Below, one piece after another: positions 11,370-24,100 of a DNA stretch of 64,000 nucleotides (within the stretch, counting starts at the first letter, position 1; each line of letters opens with the position of its first letter). The stretch spans positions 22,501 to 86,500 of the forward strand of contig CAJNDS010000451.1 of the NCBI GenBank assembly GCA_905221605.1. Reading direction: 5' to 3'. Source of the stretch: Symbiodinium natans. Taxonomy: Eukaryota; Sar; Dinophyceae; Suessiales; Symbiodiniaceae. The notes below the pieces were generated by a model. The model did no database searches, was not told the origin of the DNA, and saw only the letters and a program-made list of their open reading frames with translations. Position numbers and translations under genes: made by a program.

Positions 11370-11471
11370 TAGTAGCTGAATGAGTACACTCTACACTTTT
11401 TGGGATACCATATATCCCCTATAGAACTGAAAGTGAATATCGTATTTGGGGCTTATCAAGAGCAACTAAGT
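11370..11471. mobile_element. Introner-like element family IE-E, copy 1
   Basis: Shares with 48063-48162 the order TGAGT-CAC, TACACTTTTTGGGAT, AACTnnAAGTG, GGGGCTTAT and a terminal CAACTAAGT. Short terminal inverted repeat. Confidence 0.6.
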
Positions 11472-11757
11472 TTAGGGTGGTGAGTTTGGCACTGCTGGCC
11501 AGGCTCATGGAGTTTCGCAACCGCTGCACAACCTAACCATTCCTGGGAGCAAACGCACATCTTCCTCTAAAGCTTTGATACCCCAACATCCCTTAACAGT
11601 GTCCTGAAGCCCGAAGCCCCTCTCATAGGTAAAGGCCCTCTAAACCCCAGGTCCTACACCCGAATGTTGTAAGAAATCAGGCCAGCCAACAAAGAAACCC
11701 TAAACCCTACATCCCACAAGACGAAAAACCTGAACCTTCTTTCAAAATTCGAAGCCC

Positions 11758-11850
11758 AGGCGCGAGTTTGTCACTCAAAAAGAGGGATCCGCCCTGAGGG
11801 CATGGTGCAGCTTCGCAGCATTCTAGCAGACACTGCGAGCATTGGGGGGG
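11758..11850 (+). CDS. Possible exon upstream of the EF-hand gene
   Basis: Bounded by CCCAG. The frame reads RPEGMVQLRSILADTASIG before a poly-G run. Possibly the N-terminal region of the EF-hand protein; no motif confirms it. Confidence 0.35.
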
Positions 11851-12112
11851 GGGGGGGGATTCGGGAGTTTGGCGTGTAGGGTGAAACTGGGGTGAGGGGT
11901 TCGGCTCGAGGTGTATAGGGTGTGCAAAACTAAGGGTTTGGTGGATTCTTCGTGGGTTTTTGGCCCGCCGCGCTCTGCGTGCTACATCCCATGCGAAGTC
12001 CTACCAAGCCCAGACAAGGGTTTACTCTGTGAACAACCGGAACCACCCGCCCCTCCCAGATGATCAGATAGGTTTGGGCCGTGTTGTCCATCTCAAGGTT
12101 TGGGGATAACAG

Positions 12113-15100
12113 TTTGTTCCGAGGCAAGCACTTCGACCCCGACAACGACCAGAAGATCAGCCAGAGCCAATTCTTGCGAGGCCCGAACCGGCTGTGTTGG
12201 GGGTTCATGGCTTAAGAACCCAATTCTAAGCCCCTTAAGTGCCCTAATGCGGTTATAGTTGGGTGCAGTTATTATTGGGTAATAAAAGCACCATGAACCT
12301 CCAAGTGGGGGTTCTGATTGATGGGGCGTTAGTGCGAGCTTTGAGATTTATGGTTGAGGGTTCTGGGCTCTGGGTTCAAAGGGGCCGCTTCAATAAGAAT
12401 CGTCATTCAGGAGCAGTTTATGCTGTAGGTAACTATTTGGGATTCGAAGAGAGCAGAACCTAAGACCCTGTATCCACTGGGACTTATTTGGCCTCTTGTA
12501 TTCGAGCCCCGCGGGAGCGTGGCCCTGCGAATTGGCCCTAAACTCCAAACCTTATATTACAACCCCCAAACCCTGAACCCCAACAACCCGAAAATCGCCC
12601 TGAACCGTACTGGCCCTCAACCCTACTCCTTGAACCTCACAGCCTAAACTCCTAAACCCAACAAACCTTAAGCCCCATTCACCCCCCTACCCCCAAACCC
12701 CTAAACCATGTAACCGCCAAATCCTAAACCACAAACCCTAAACCTCCCAAAGCCCTAAACCCTAACCCCTAAACCCTAAACCCTAAACCCTAGCCCTAAA
12801 CCCTAAACCCTAAACCCGAAACCCTAGCCCTAAACCCTATAACCCGAAGGTATGAGCAAGATGGGCTACTCGGGCGACGCCGCTGCCCTCTTCAAGTCGC
12901 TGGACGCCGACCGCTCTGGAGAACTCTCCCTGGAGGTGGGGGTTGTCGGGGTTTAGGATTTAGGGCTACGGTTTAGGGTTTAGGGTTTAGGGTTTAGGGT
13001 TTAGAATTTAGGGTTTAGGGTTTGGGGTTTAGGGTTTGGGGTTTGGGGTTTAGGGCTTATAGGGCTTATAGGGCTTATAGGGCTTATAGGGCTTATAGGG
13101 CTTTTAGGGCTTATAGTGCTTATACGGCTTATAAGGCTTATAGGGCTTAAAGGGCTTATGGGGCTTATAGGGCTTATAGGGCTTATAGGGCTTATAGGGT
13201 CCAGTTGCGCTTGAGAGAGAGCTCGTTCAAAAGGGTTCAGTTGCGAAAGGGTTGAGGGTTTAGGGTTTGGGGTTGGGAGGTCATACGGTTTAGGGCTTAA
13301 GGGTTTTGGAGCTTGGGGGTTTGGGGCTTAGGGCTTGGGGGTTTGGGGGTTAGTTCGGGTTTATATTGTTTCGGTCTGACGGGTATAAGGTTGGGGGGGG
13401 GTTTGGTGGTTTAGGAGGTTTAGGGTTTGGGAGGGTGATTTTTTGGGGTTTGGCAATTGCGGGGGGTCTCGGGGTTTGTGGTTTTCGGGGTTTAGGGTTT
13501 GGGATTTAGGTGGAGGGATCCGGATGCAAAAGCAAGCGGGTTCAGGTTCGGGGGATAGGGTACAGGATGAAAGGGTGTAGCGGGGCTTATGGAGCGGTTT
13601 AGGGTTAACCCTAATTCGGCTCAGGGGCTCAGAGGTAGAGGGCCACAGGTTCTTTTGGGGCTTGTAGGGTTTAGGTCTTGGGGTGCGAGGTGTAAGGGTT
13701 TTGGGGGAGTCTGCGGCAGAGATCTTGCGGATTCAGGCCGGTTTACGTAAGGCTGACCGTGGGCTACACTCACAAGCTTTCCAGAAAGCTCCAAGCCTTT
13801 AGAAACCTACAACAGTAAGCCCCAAAACCTCTCAGTTCAGCCCTGGCCACCAGGAGATGGACGCCTACGCGTCGGGCCAGTGGCGTCGCTTTCGCGTCCC
13901 GCAGATGCAAGACTGATTTTGCAGTGGTCAGGGATGTTTGGGAAGGATGGGTGACCATGCCATAGGGGTATCGCTGCTACATCGGAGGCAGTGCTCCGGC
14001 CCCTCCATCCAGCTTTGTGTTTGCCAGGAAGGCTGCTGAGGTTCCACACCCTGAACCGCGAACAAGCCAAACCCCCCAAAACCCTCAAAATCCCCAAGCC
14101 CGAAACCCCAAACCCTAAACCCTAAACCCCTAAACCTCCCCAGCTCCAACGAGTGTCGCTGCCGACTGATGGCGGTGTGATCGGAGGAAGGGAGTCGTCG
14201 GTGGTATTAGGTCCGCTCAGGCCCCTTACCCTTCAAATTGTTCGGGACCATTGGGAAGCAAAGGCAGACAAGCCCTTACAGATCAAACCCCTAAACCTCC
14301 CTAGAAGCCCTCACAGATGCCAGAGACGCTTGCCCCCCTAGAGGCCTTCTGTGTCCAGAACTTCGAGGATCCCGAAGACATGGTCCGGCGACTGGGGAAG
14401 AAGGCGGGGGCTCTAAGCCCGAAACCTGAAAGCCCAAGCCCAATAAGGTTGAGGGTTTAAGGGTTTAGGGTTCGGGGTGTAGGGCAACAAAAGCCTCAAA
14501 CCCTCAACCTTACGCATGATGCTTTGGGGCTTCAAGGGCTTGAAGGCTTTCGGGATGTTCGATTTCAAGACACCCCCCGTTTGCTCGCAAGGGGAGAATC
14601 ATGTGCACTAAGAAGACACCCCAAGCCCTAAACCCTATACCCTAAACCCTAACCCTAAACGCCAAACCCGAGACCCTAATCGCAAATTGGACTTCCAGCC
14701 AGCTGCAGCCAGGTGGAGATCGAGAAGCGCCGGGGTGGCGCGCAGGAGCGAGTGCAAGTGAGACTGCTGGGCTTGTTCGTAATATTCTTGTGGGCAAATG
14801 TATCTAGCACTGGTATGTTCGGCAGTCTAAAGTATATTGTTGATACAGAGGCTTATCTCATTGGTAATTGTTCGGCCTTTGTATGATGTGGGTTTGGATT
14901 TGGTTTCCAGGGCTAACCGTTCGCCCCCCCTCCTGCCTTCCCTGAGAGACTGCCCTAAGCCCAAAATCATCTACATCAAAGTTCTTCGGAGGTCCTGCAA
15001 GGTGGCCCGGACATTTGGACGGTGACCCTGGCGCAGCCGCTTGGAGAGCACGTGCCAGGCATAACAGGTTGAATCACCTGTGGTCAACTCCCTCACACGC

Positions 15101-18100
15101 AGAGACGGCGACCTATGATGCACCCAAAACCCTGAACTGGCCTAAACCCTATATTCCCTACCTCCGGAGCCCATACCCTGGCTTTCTGGTAGGTGGCCTA
15201 AGAATTCTATAAGGGGATGTATATTCCGAAGGTTTGGTTTTGGGGTAACCTATGCCAAGGTTCACTGAGAATGTTCGCGCACTCGGCTGGAGCAGTGGCT
15301 ACGAGGCCCCTGCACCTTTTGGGCCTTTTATCTACTGTTTGCTTAAGAGCCACCAGAAAAGAAAAATATTCTTCCCTACAAGAGTAACAAGGGGATTATT
15401 ATTTTTATTATTTTTGGTGGGGGGTTCTTAAGCAGATAGTAGTTCATGGTTTGATTTGCATGGCTTATGCGTGCTACCGGTATGAAGTACTTAAGGCGTC
15501 CCCCATGTTCAGTTCTGAGGAGACTACGATGTTCACCCTTATGCTAGCGGTCCTTAAGCGGGATTCTAGTTCCCCCTGTTATAACCCCTATTAAGGACTG
15601 TTAGTTTAAGGGCGAACATCCCAAGCAAGAGGGCTTAAGTCCAATGCACTTTGGAGGACATGATCTTCCCTGCGATGAATGTCCACGACAAAGAGGCGAT
15701 CTCGGTCGAAGCGGCTTGTCAAGCAAGTTGGCCTTAGGGCTTCCCGAAACCCTAACATAAACCCTGAACTTTTAGGGTTTGTAGCTTTTTGCGGATCAGG
15801 GTGTCAGACACCCCCGGGTGCCCGCCTGCAAGTCATGTCATGGCCCGAAGCCATGAAAGCCTGAACACCCGCTTTCGCCTCTCACTAGGGTTTCGGGTTT
15901 AGGGTTAGGGGTACCTATTAACCAGTTATAACTGTACTTATACATATATATATATATAACCCACTTGTATAGGCCCCTTAAGTGCATATATTGTTGTTCT
16001 CCTGTAATTGTGCTGAGGATTTAAAGTGGCTGGAGATGGAGCAGAGGCGGCAAAAGCGTAAAGAGCTCGCAAAGAAGAAAGCCTTGCAGGAGCTTTGGGG
16101 AGGCAGTATCAACCTGTACGCTCAGAAGGCAGCTGGAAGAATCCCGACCCTCATATCCAAAGCATCCCACCCCGCCCAAAGTTAAGAGATACCTCAGAAC
16201 AGAATGGAGCTCTATACCCCAGAAAACATGGTAACGCTGAAGCCGCGACACCAACAACCGGGTGCTCTGAAGCTGTGTCAGGAGAACCACAAGAGGAACA
16301 AAGACGTGCACTTCAAGGGCCGCGAGGCCGGCTGTGCTTGGGCGAATCCAAGTCTGACTCTCATGTACTCCTTCCAAACAAAGCCTCAAGAACAAGCTAT
16401 TAAGAACCTAGACATCCCACAGCTCGAAACCCGACGTAAACCGTGGGAGCGAAACAAATTTAGAGGCCCCGAGCCCTAAACCCTAAGCCCTAAAACAAAT
16501 TTAAAGGCCCTAAACCCTAAACCCCAAGCCCCAAACTTCTTGCTGTTCCTCTTGGCCTCCGCCCCTTCAACGCAAGGCCTGCCTGGCCGACTTCAAGCAG
16601 TACCTCCGCCGGAAGTACGGCAGCTTCCTGCGCGCCTGGTTCAAGGACGGATTGGGGTTTCGAGTTGCCCTAAACCCTACAATCCTAAAACAGGAAACCC
16701 TAAACCCCAAACCCTAACCCCGAACTTTCCAAGAGGTCCAAGATGCCAAAAGGGTTTACGCTCCTAAATGAGCAACAAAAAGGGGCTGCGACTGGGTTGA
16801 AAAAGGCTTTAGGCAAAACGGGTTTAGGATCTAGGGTTCAGGGTTTTTCGGGTTTGGGGTTAAGGGCTTAGGGTTTAGGATGCATTGAGAGCCGCAACTT
16901 CCATCCCGGGCCGACTACCCAAGCCCTGATGCAAAAGGGTTTAGGATGTAGGGCTTAGGGTTTAGGGATACTTAGCCAATGGATGAACTCTAAACTTTCT
17001 GGGTCAGAAGCAAGTTGGGTGAGGGCTTGTGCAAGGGGAGTTCAGGCGTGTCGGGCTTTAGGGGGGGTTGGAGCCTGAAGTCTCATCGCCATGCTTCCAG
17101 AAAGATGGGTTTAGGGTTTAGGGTTTGGGACCCAACTTACAGCCCTTTCTTGGACAGTTTTATTTGCTGGCTTGGCGCTTGGCGTCCCGCTCTTGAGAAA
17201 TCCCGTTGCCCTCCCTGCCTCTGTAAGAATCACAAAGACGAACCTTATGATTGGAACGGTAGCGCAATTCTTCCCAATTCCTAAACCCTATAGGCCCACA
17301 ACACACCGTTGTTTTTTTATTTTCACGCTTGTTGGAGAAGTATGCCCCTTCTTCGCAGGCACTGAGCCCGGAGGGCGCCATGATTCTCCATCGCAGCGAA
17401 GTCTTCAAGGCTTGGGACATGGGGGTTAGGGTTTTGCAGGCTTTTGGAAGTTTAGGGTTTAGGGTTCAGGGCTGTTAAGGCTTTACTGTAGGTTTTTTGG
17501 GTTTAAAGTTTCCTGCTCGGGGAAAAGCAAAGAAGCCGCGAGAAAAGGGTGTGCCATCCAAGCAGTTGAGCACGAGCGTCGTCTTTCAATTAATTATTTG
17601 ACAACGACAGCAAGCGCGATAATATAAACAACGATCATATTGCTGCAATATGTTTCACCCCTGGAGGCTTGCGCTCACCTGGGTTGGCCAGGGGACGTGC
17701 GACTCCTATTCTCCGCCTTTGACAAGGCTTTCGGAGCTTCTTGGAGTTGGGGATTGGGAGCATCGCTACCCTGAACTCTGAAAAAGGTATTCTCAGGGAC
17801 TGGGTAGGTAATCTTTAACGTTTTCGGTTAGAACGAATCCTACTATACATAAAAGGTGAACCTTTTTTGGGCTAGGGTATTCAGCCCCTAAGAATTTAAC
17901 AACCCCACTGCCCACATCAACCTAGCCTAAGCTCGGTGCATCCGGCCTTACACCGAAATACATAACTGTCTCTTTTTTATCTTTGTCGAGGCCCTCAGCA
18001 TCTTTACGTTTTCATGTGCCATTCGGTTGCTTACCATTGTTATTGTATTGATAGGTGGCTCTTCCATTTGATGCTTATGTATATCATTGCACTTGCTGCT

Positions 18101-21100
18101 CTTTGTGGTGGGGGTGGGCGGGAGATATGAGGGTTCAAAAGCCTGGAAGAACCCCCTGACAAGAAAACCTCCTGCCAACCGACAGGACAACAGCGGCTAC
18201 GTGTCCATCGAGGACCCAATGCTGTTTTTTTCCTGCAGGTCGTGGATGCATTTGCTCAGCCAGACTCAGGGGTGTGCATAAAAACCCTGAACCTCAGGGA
18301 GCCCAAATCGTCTTGTTCGGGGACAACTTAGGTTTCCAGCAAATGAGGGCCCAGGGTGACTCTTCGAGGAAATGACAAGCACTCGTCGTGCATTCCAGCA
18401 GAGGCAGCACAGACTCTTGCCTCCAAAGGCTCAGAATCGCGTCCTTAGTTACTTCCGTCCGACATCTCCTCCTGATCCGTGAGCAGGAACTCGACGCTCG
18501 CGCGGCCGAACTGCTGGCTCACTTCCATGACTTCGTCATGAGTGGCTTGGATTTGTGTTGGGTTTCACGGGGGCTCTGTTGGCCGGTTCCGCTGACACAA
18601 ACTTGCTATGCCTTGCCGGCTTGGGGAACTTTTCTGGACTGTTGCTTCCACTTCTGGTATTCAGCAACATGAGTAGACGTGATGAAGGATACTAGCTGAT
18701 ACTAGCTGATGAAAGATGCCAGCTTCCAGTGGCGCAATGAATTTGGTTGGGCTGGTCCAGCAGTGTTTCTCTTCGTCCTGACCTTGGACACCAAGAGCCT
18801 CCTGGAACCCCGCTGACGGAGCTGCCTCACCCTTAAGCTGTTTTGACAAGGTGTCCTGAAAACAGCCGAGGTAAGTTTGGCAACGCCACTGCTGCCTTCA
18901 AGGCGTTCGACCGATACAACCAGCCCCTTGGCCTCATCAAGCAGCGCAGGCCATAATCGTAGCCACAGATAAGGCAGACATACCGCAAGGATAGGCCAAT
19001 GGTCGATGAAGAAGAAGATCACGATGCTGATGATGATGATGATGATGATGACGATGCTTATCATTGCCGTCGTTTCTTCATCACAAGCTGCCCTGACATT
19101 ATTATGAAGCATGAACGAGTCCCATCCGTCTGTCCGGGGCCGGCTGTTGTCCACCGTTTTGCCCAGGAAGAAGCTGAAGCAGCATGAGTTCATCAGCCAG
19201 GCGGGTGGGGGCCATTGCGTTTGACCGATGGTGCAGTTGTTCTGTTGTGCTGGAGGAACCCAGCCATGCGTTCTGCACAACTGATTGAAGGTTGCATGTT
19301 GTGTTGCCATACGTCGCCATAGCGCGCTTGTCGATCATGCGCCGGCAGATACCACCAGGCAAAATGTCTGGCTAAAGTTGCCTGCATCCTTTGCCCAATG
19401 CTTAAAACTAGGCGTGGCTTTCACCCCTGGCTTGCTAGTTGCTGAACACCAGTTCCCACATCCCACCCATGGCCCATGGCATGCTCGCCCTGAGAGAAGG
19501 TAAAAAGCCATGGCTTCCAACATCCTGCAAAGCTTCTTTTCCATGGCCTGGACCACAAGGAAATGAAGGCGCACCGGGTTTCTCAAAGATGAGTGGGCCC
19601 CCTTTTTGCTCGGGGTGCCTCTTGCGCACACACCCCCCGGAAGCCCGGAATGGGCGTATTTTGGCTGTTCTGTTGACTTACCGTATCAGGGAATCCATGT
19701 TGTCTTAGAGTTCTGCGTGCAGACCAGATTGGCAAGGCGAGCATTGCATTGGAGTGGATTTCGCGGTTCAGGCTAGATGGTTCTGGCAATTCTCTCGCAC
19801 AGTGGCCAGTTGCAGAGGCAGTGATGCTGGAGGACTTGCTTTTCCTGGATCGCTGGAAGCCGCCGGCATTCCTGACACGCCTGCTGAGCTGCAAGCAATC
19901 CATTCAGCGTTGTGGGGGTGCACCGGACTTATGGAACTTGATGGTGAGGGTGTAGTCAGGCTTTGTGCATAATGGCTCACGGGCTGCCCTGATCACTGCG
20001 AAAATCTACATGAAGGGAGCTACAATCCTGTTCGAGCCGAATCTTTGTCATCAAGGCGAGAAGCGTAGTTGTAGATAGGTATGTGTTGTTTTTGCATCCG
20101 TGGTCGTGGTATCTGTTGGGCTGTATAGCTCCACATCTGTGTCCTGTCACACGGCACCACATGCCAAGAGCAATGCAAGATGCCCGAAGTCACCACACGC
20201 AAGAAGCATGCAGATCACGTGCCTCCCGCCGCAGTAGCCTCATTTGGGCGATTCCTTTCAGACTTTCGACTGCTGTCAGCCTCAGGAAGCGCCAACCCAC
20301 AGGCCATGGAGGAGTTCAAATCACTGCCCCTCCTCTACAGGGTGCAGGGCAGTTGAGCACTGTTGAAAGATGTGTCTTGTGGGGCGCCGTGGCCGTATGT
20401 GACTCATGGAGTCTGACTGGGCTTGGGGAATAATTCGCCTCGGTTAATCTCAAGAAGCTGCGAGCACAGCAGGGGTCGATATCCCTGACCTTCACCCACA
20501 GTTCCAGGTTGGTCCGCAACTACAAGAACTTCCTCAAGGCTTGGCGGCACTGCCTGGATCAGGAGCCGCCTGCAGCGATGAATATATTGGTTTCTGGTCT
20601 GCGAGCGGCCGGCGTCTTTCGCCCAAGAAAAGCCCGGGCACCTCTATAAACTGCAAAGCTCTCGACTCTCTGGCAACCCCTTCGAAGCTGGCCGTCCGCC
20701 AAATTGATGTCCTTTAGCCTGCCGGAAACCCTTCCCTGAAATGCTACACCTCGAACCGTGAGCGCTGAAGCACCAACTCCTCGATAAAAGCCCTACACGT
20801 CAGACCTATGTAGACCTAAGACCTAGACTGTAGAAACCCTTACAAACCAACCGATACGCTCTAAACTCTCACCACTCTCAATCTCAAGCCAAAAGCTCAG
20901 ACTGCAAACCGTCCAAACAGACAGCACAAACCCCAGACAAGAAAAAGCAAGGCTCTGTGAATCCAGACTCTCGGCTCAGGCTTTATCCCTAAACCCTACC
21001 CTAAACCCGAATCCCAACCGATCCCCAGACTCCAAAAGCAGAACCACCCACAGGGGCCGGAACCACCACACTGGAAGGGAGTCCCAGACCAGAACGAGGA

Positions 21101-24100
21101 AGGGGGGCATACGGAGGGTGTCGGCACCAGAATGCCACAGGCCCCTTCTTGCGCGGTTTCCGGTACCGGTACACCTGTCCAGTGTGCTAAGTGAATTCGC
21201 GTTGCCAGTCGGAACAACTGTCGGCCAAGCTGTCTTGAGCCCAATTTCGTTGTCTTTGTAAGCCTAGGTTCAAATCGCAAACAACATCAAACAACGTAGC
21301 TTAAGCTTAGGGTTTAGGGTATGAGCAGACCTCAGCTTCCAGCAGCCATTCCAGATCACAAGCAACAGCCATGCGGAAAAGGCTGGTCAGGATCCGCCTT
21401 CCTTGGCCCGATGCTCGAACATTTGCCTCCATACGCGCTGCAACTTCAGCCGTGTCCCTGCCCAGCTGCCCTACCTACCAGGCTCCTTGCCCTGAGTTGG
21501 CCCAGGAATCTGGTGACACATTGGAAGTGCTGCAGCGGAAGAACTTGCAACTGAGGGCAGATCTGCGGACCCTGGGCTGGCCGAAGTTGATTCGTTTCCA
21601 TGGAGGTGGCCGAACGTATGAGCTGCCACTGCGGACGACCACTGCCATATGTTCAGCGTCGGCAGAAGAATCGACAGCAGCAGTGTTGCCCTACTTGGCT
21701 GGCTTCTTTGACGGAGACGGATGCGTGGCAGGCAGGCCTGGAGGGTGTACCTTGAGGGTGACGCAGTCCTACGACAAGGCGGATATACTACTGCTGTTCC
21801 GTAGCACATTCGGGGGCAGTATAACTAGAAACTCTGATGGCAAAGGGCTGCGGAAGCCGTCCTTGAGGTGGGTTGTCTGCGGGCCCTCTGCCCGTTCCGC
21901 TTCGCAACTTCTGGCCCCCTACAGCATAACAAAACACCGCCAGCTCTTGTTAGCATCGGAGTGGCCTCAAGAGAAGTCCAGCCGAGGAAGCTGTATGGTG
22001 GAGTTAAGCTTGCTGAAGCGCGTTGATTCCGCGATCGCTCGCCGATGCTCGGTTGGGTACGTTTCCGGTTTCTTCGACGCAGAAGGTTACATACAGCACA
22101 GAGGCAAAGCCACGCTTCGACTTCAGATCGGTCAGAAGTTTGGAACCGTGTTGCATTGTGTGCGAAGATGTTTGGCGCATGACCTCGGATTGCAGGCCCC
22201 GGTTCGCAGCTACTCATACCCACCCAGAAGCATTTCCTTTTTGTGCGTCGAGGGCACATCCAACAGCAAGGCAGCGTTGCGTGCTATGTTGGGAGCCGGG
22301 ATGCGGTGCAAAGCAGCACAAGCAGAGCTGGCATTGCGTTTGAGGCCTGAAAATGCAGAGCAAGTGGGCGCAGCTTTGGCAGAGCTGGTCGGCAACCAGG
22401 CATACGGGAAAAGGCAGGACCAGGCAGCTCGGACGAGAGCTTTCAAGATAGCGTCAATGCAAGCGGCCGCTGGGCAACTGAATACCTGGCAGCTGGAAAA
22501 GCTCCAAGCGTTAAGAAGCGAGCACGCGCTTCTGAAAGCGCAAAGCGAGAATGTTTTGTTGCAGAAGTATGTTCACAAGATACAGGCTCTGCAGGGGGAA
22601 ATCTGGGCGGTTCGCTGACACTTTGGCAGTGACCAAGCCAACAAACCCTCAGGCCGACCTGGCATGCCAGAGCTGCAAAATGCGACCCGTGGTGCAAAAG
22701 TGGTGGACTACTCCCCCGAAGGGAGGGCGCTTTGTAGGGACTTGAGGGCCATTCCTCAGCTTTATGGTGATTGGGTCGACTTTCCTGTCTTGTTGTTGGG
22801 CCATGCCTGCAAGACTTCAGCACATTTGCCTTAGTGGCCTTGATTTCGGCAGGGTGGTTCTGCTGCCCCCCTTCGCCCCCCCCCCCCCCCCCCCCCGCAG
22901 CTGCAGCTGATAGGACTCCAAAAGTAGGCCTGGCAAGGCCCAGAGCGGATCCCGAAGACAAAATCAACTAGGCCTTGTAGCAGCCTAGTCTCCGGTTGAA
23001 CAAAGAAGTTCGGGGAACTGTGATGTGCTCCAGGACTCTAGCAACCGCTGCAACTTCGACGAGTTTGATGCAGCGTGCCAAAAGCTGAAGTTCAAAGGCC
23101 CCGGGTTACTCTCTTGAGTCTCTTGAGGCTTTAGGTCTGGGGTTCGGGCCGTTTGTGGGTCTAGTCCTTCTCCTTGTTTAGGAGAGCGAAGTTTCCTGCA
23201 AAACATACTTTGGCCTCTCCTCCCACATGGCTTGTGCAGCTTCCGTGTTCCTGAAGGCGACGTGGCTGGCGCTTGGAGGGCGCTGGATGAGGATCTGTCC
23301 GGATACATCACCCTCCAGGAGCGTTCCCAGAGTGAAGGGGAAGGGCTCCTTCGTGCAAGCATGGCAAGTCCGCATGCGAAGAAGGTCCAGTTCCTTGCAG
23401 TTGCCTGGTAGGGTTTGAGAGATATTTGAAGATAATGTATGCCAACATCCCCTGAAAGCATGAGGTATGCCTGCGTTATAGAGAACAAAGGAGCGGAGTC
23501 TTCTGCAAATCAAAGCTATAGGGATGTGTCGTATATTTAAGTTCGGTCTGCGATGTTGTTTTCAGGAGATCGATCCGGCCTCGTCCAGCGCCTTAGCCAA
23601 CTTCCGCAGGCAGCACGGCACAGAGAAGAGGGGCCTTCTGTGAGGGAGAGGGGCGAGCAGTCTTTAGTAATTGTTTCGGGGGTGGTATGGGCATGTTGCA
23701 TGTCTTGTATTGTAGAAAGTCACATACCCCAAGACCATGTCTGTTGGGAAGGTGGTGCGATGAGGAGTTTGGCAGCGTTCGGTCTGCTTTCAGCGTCTTT
23801 GACAACAGCGGCGACAACGAGGACACCTCGCTGAGATAGAACGGGGCCCAGGTTCAGACATTGAAGGAATTGCCGTCGCACTGTTCGGGCTTGTACACTC
23901 ACGTGATTCCTAAACCGGAAACCCTAAACCCTAAACAAAGTATAAAACATAAGATGTTGGAGCGGTGCGCCCCTACTCAGGTGAACTACCGTGAGTGGCG
24001 GCGATCCTTGCGCTTCTACGGGTTTGAGGGCGATGCCAGCACACTGTGCCTCGACTGTGGCTGCTGGCAAACGGACTGGCACAGGGAAAGATGCATGCCA

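Noticed and set aside
16021-16395. 124-codon open frame on the - strand
   Set aside because: Lies opposite + strand frames that fit the EF-hand gene (charged helix directly after an acceptor); three frames open at once points to composition.
18702-19310. 202-codon open frame on the - strand
   Set aside because: Includes a poly-Ile stretch from the GAT microsatellite and runs antisense to phased EF-hand exons (18871-18922, 19167-19204).
22443-22967. 174-codon open frame on the - strand with a Gly run
   Set aside because: The Gly run is the complement of a poly-C tract and the frame overlaps the 3' end of the homing endonuclease gene.
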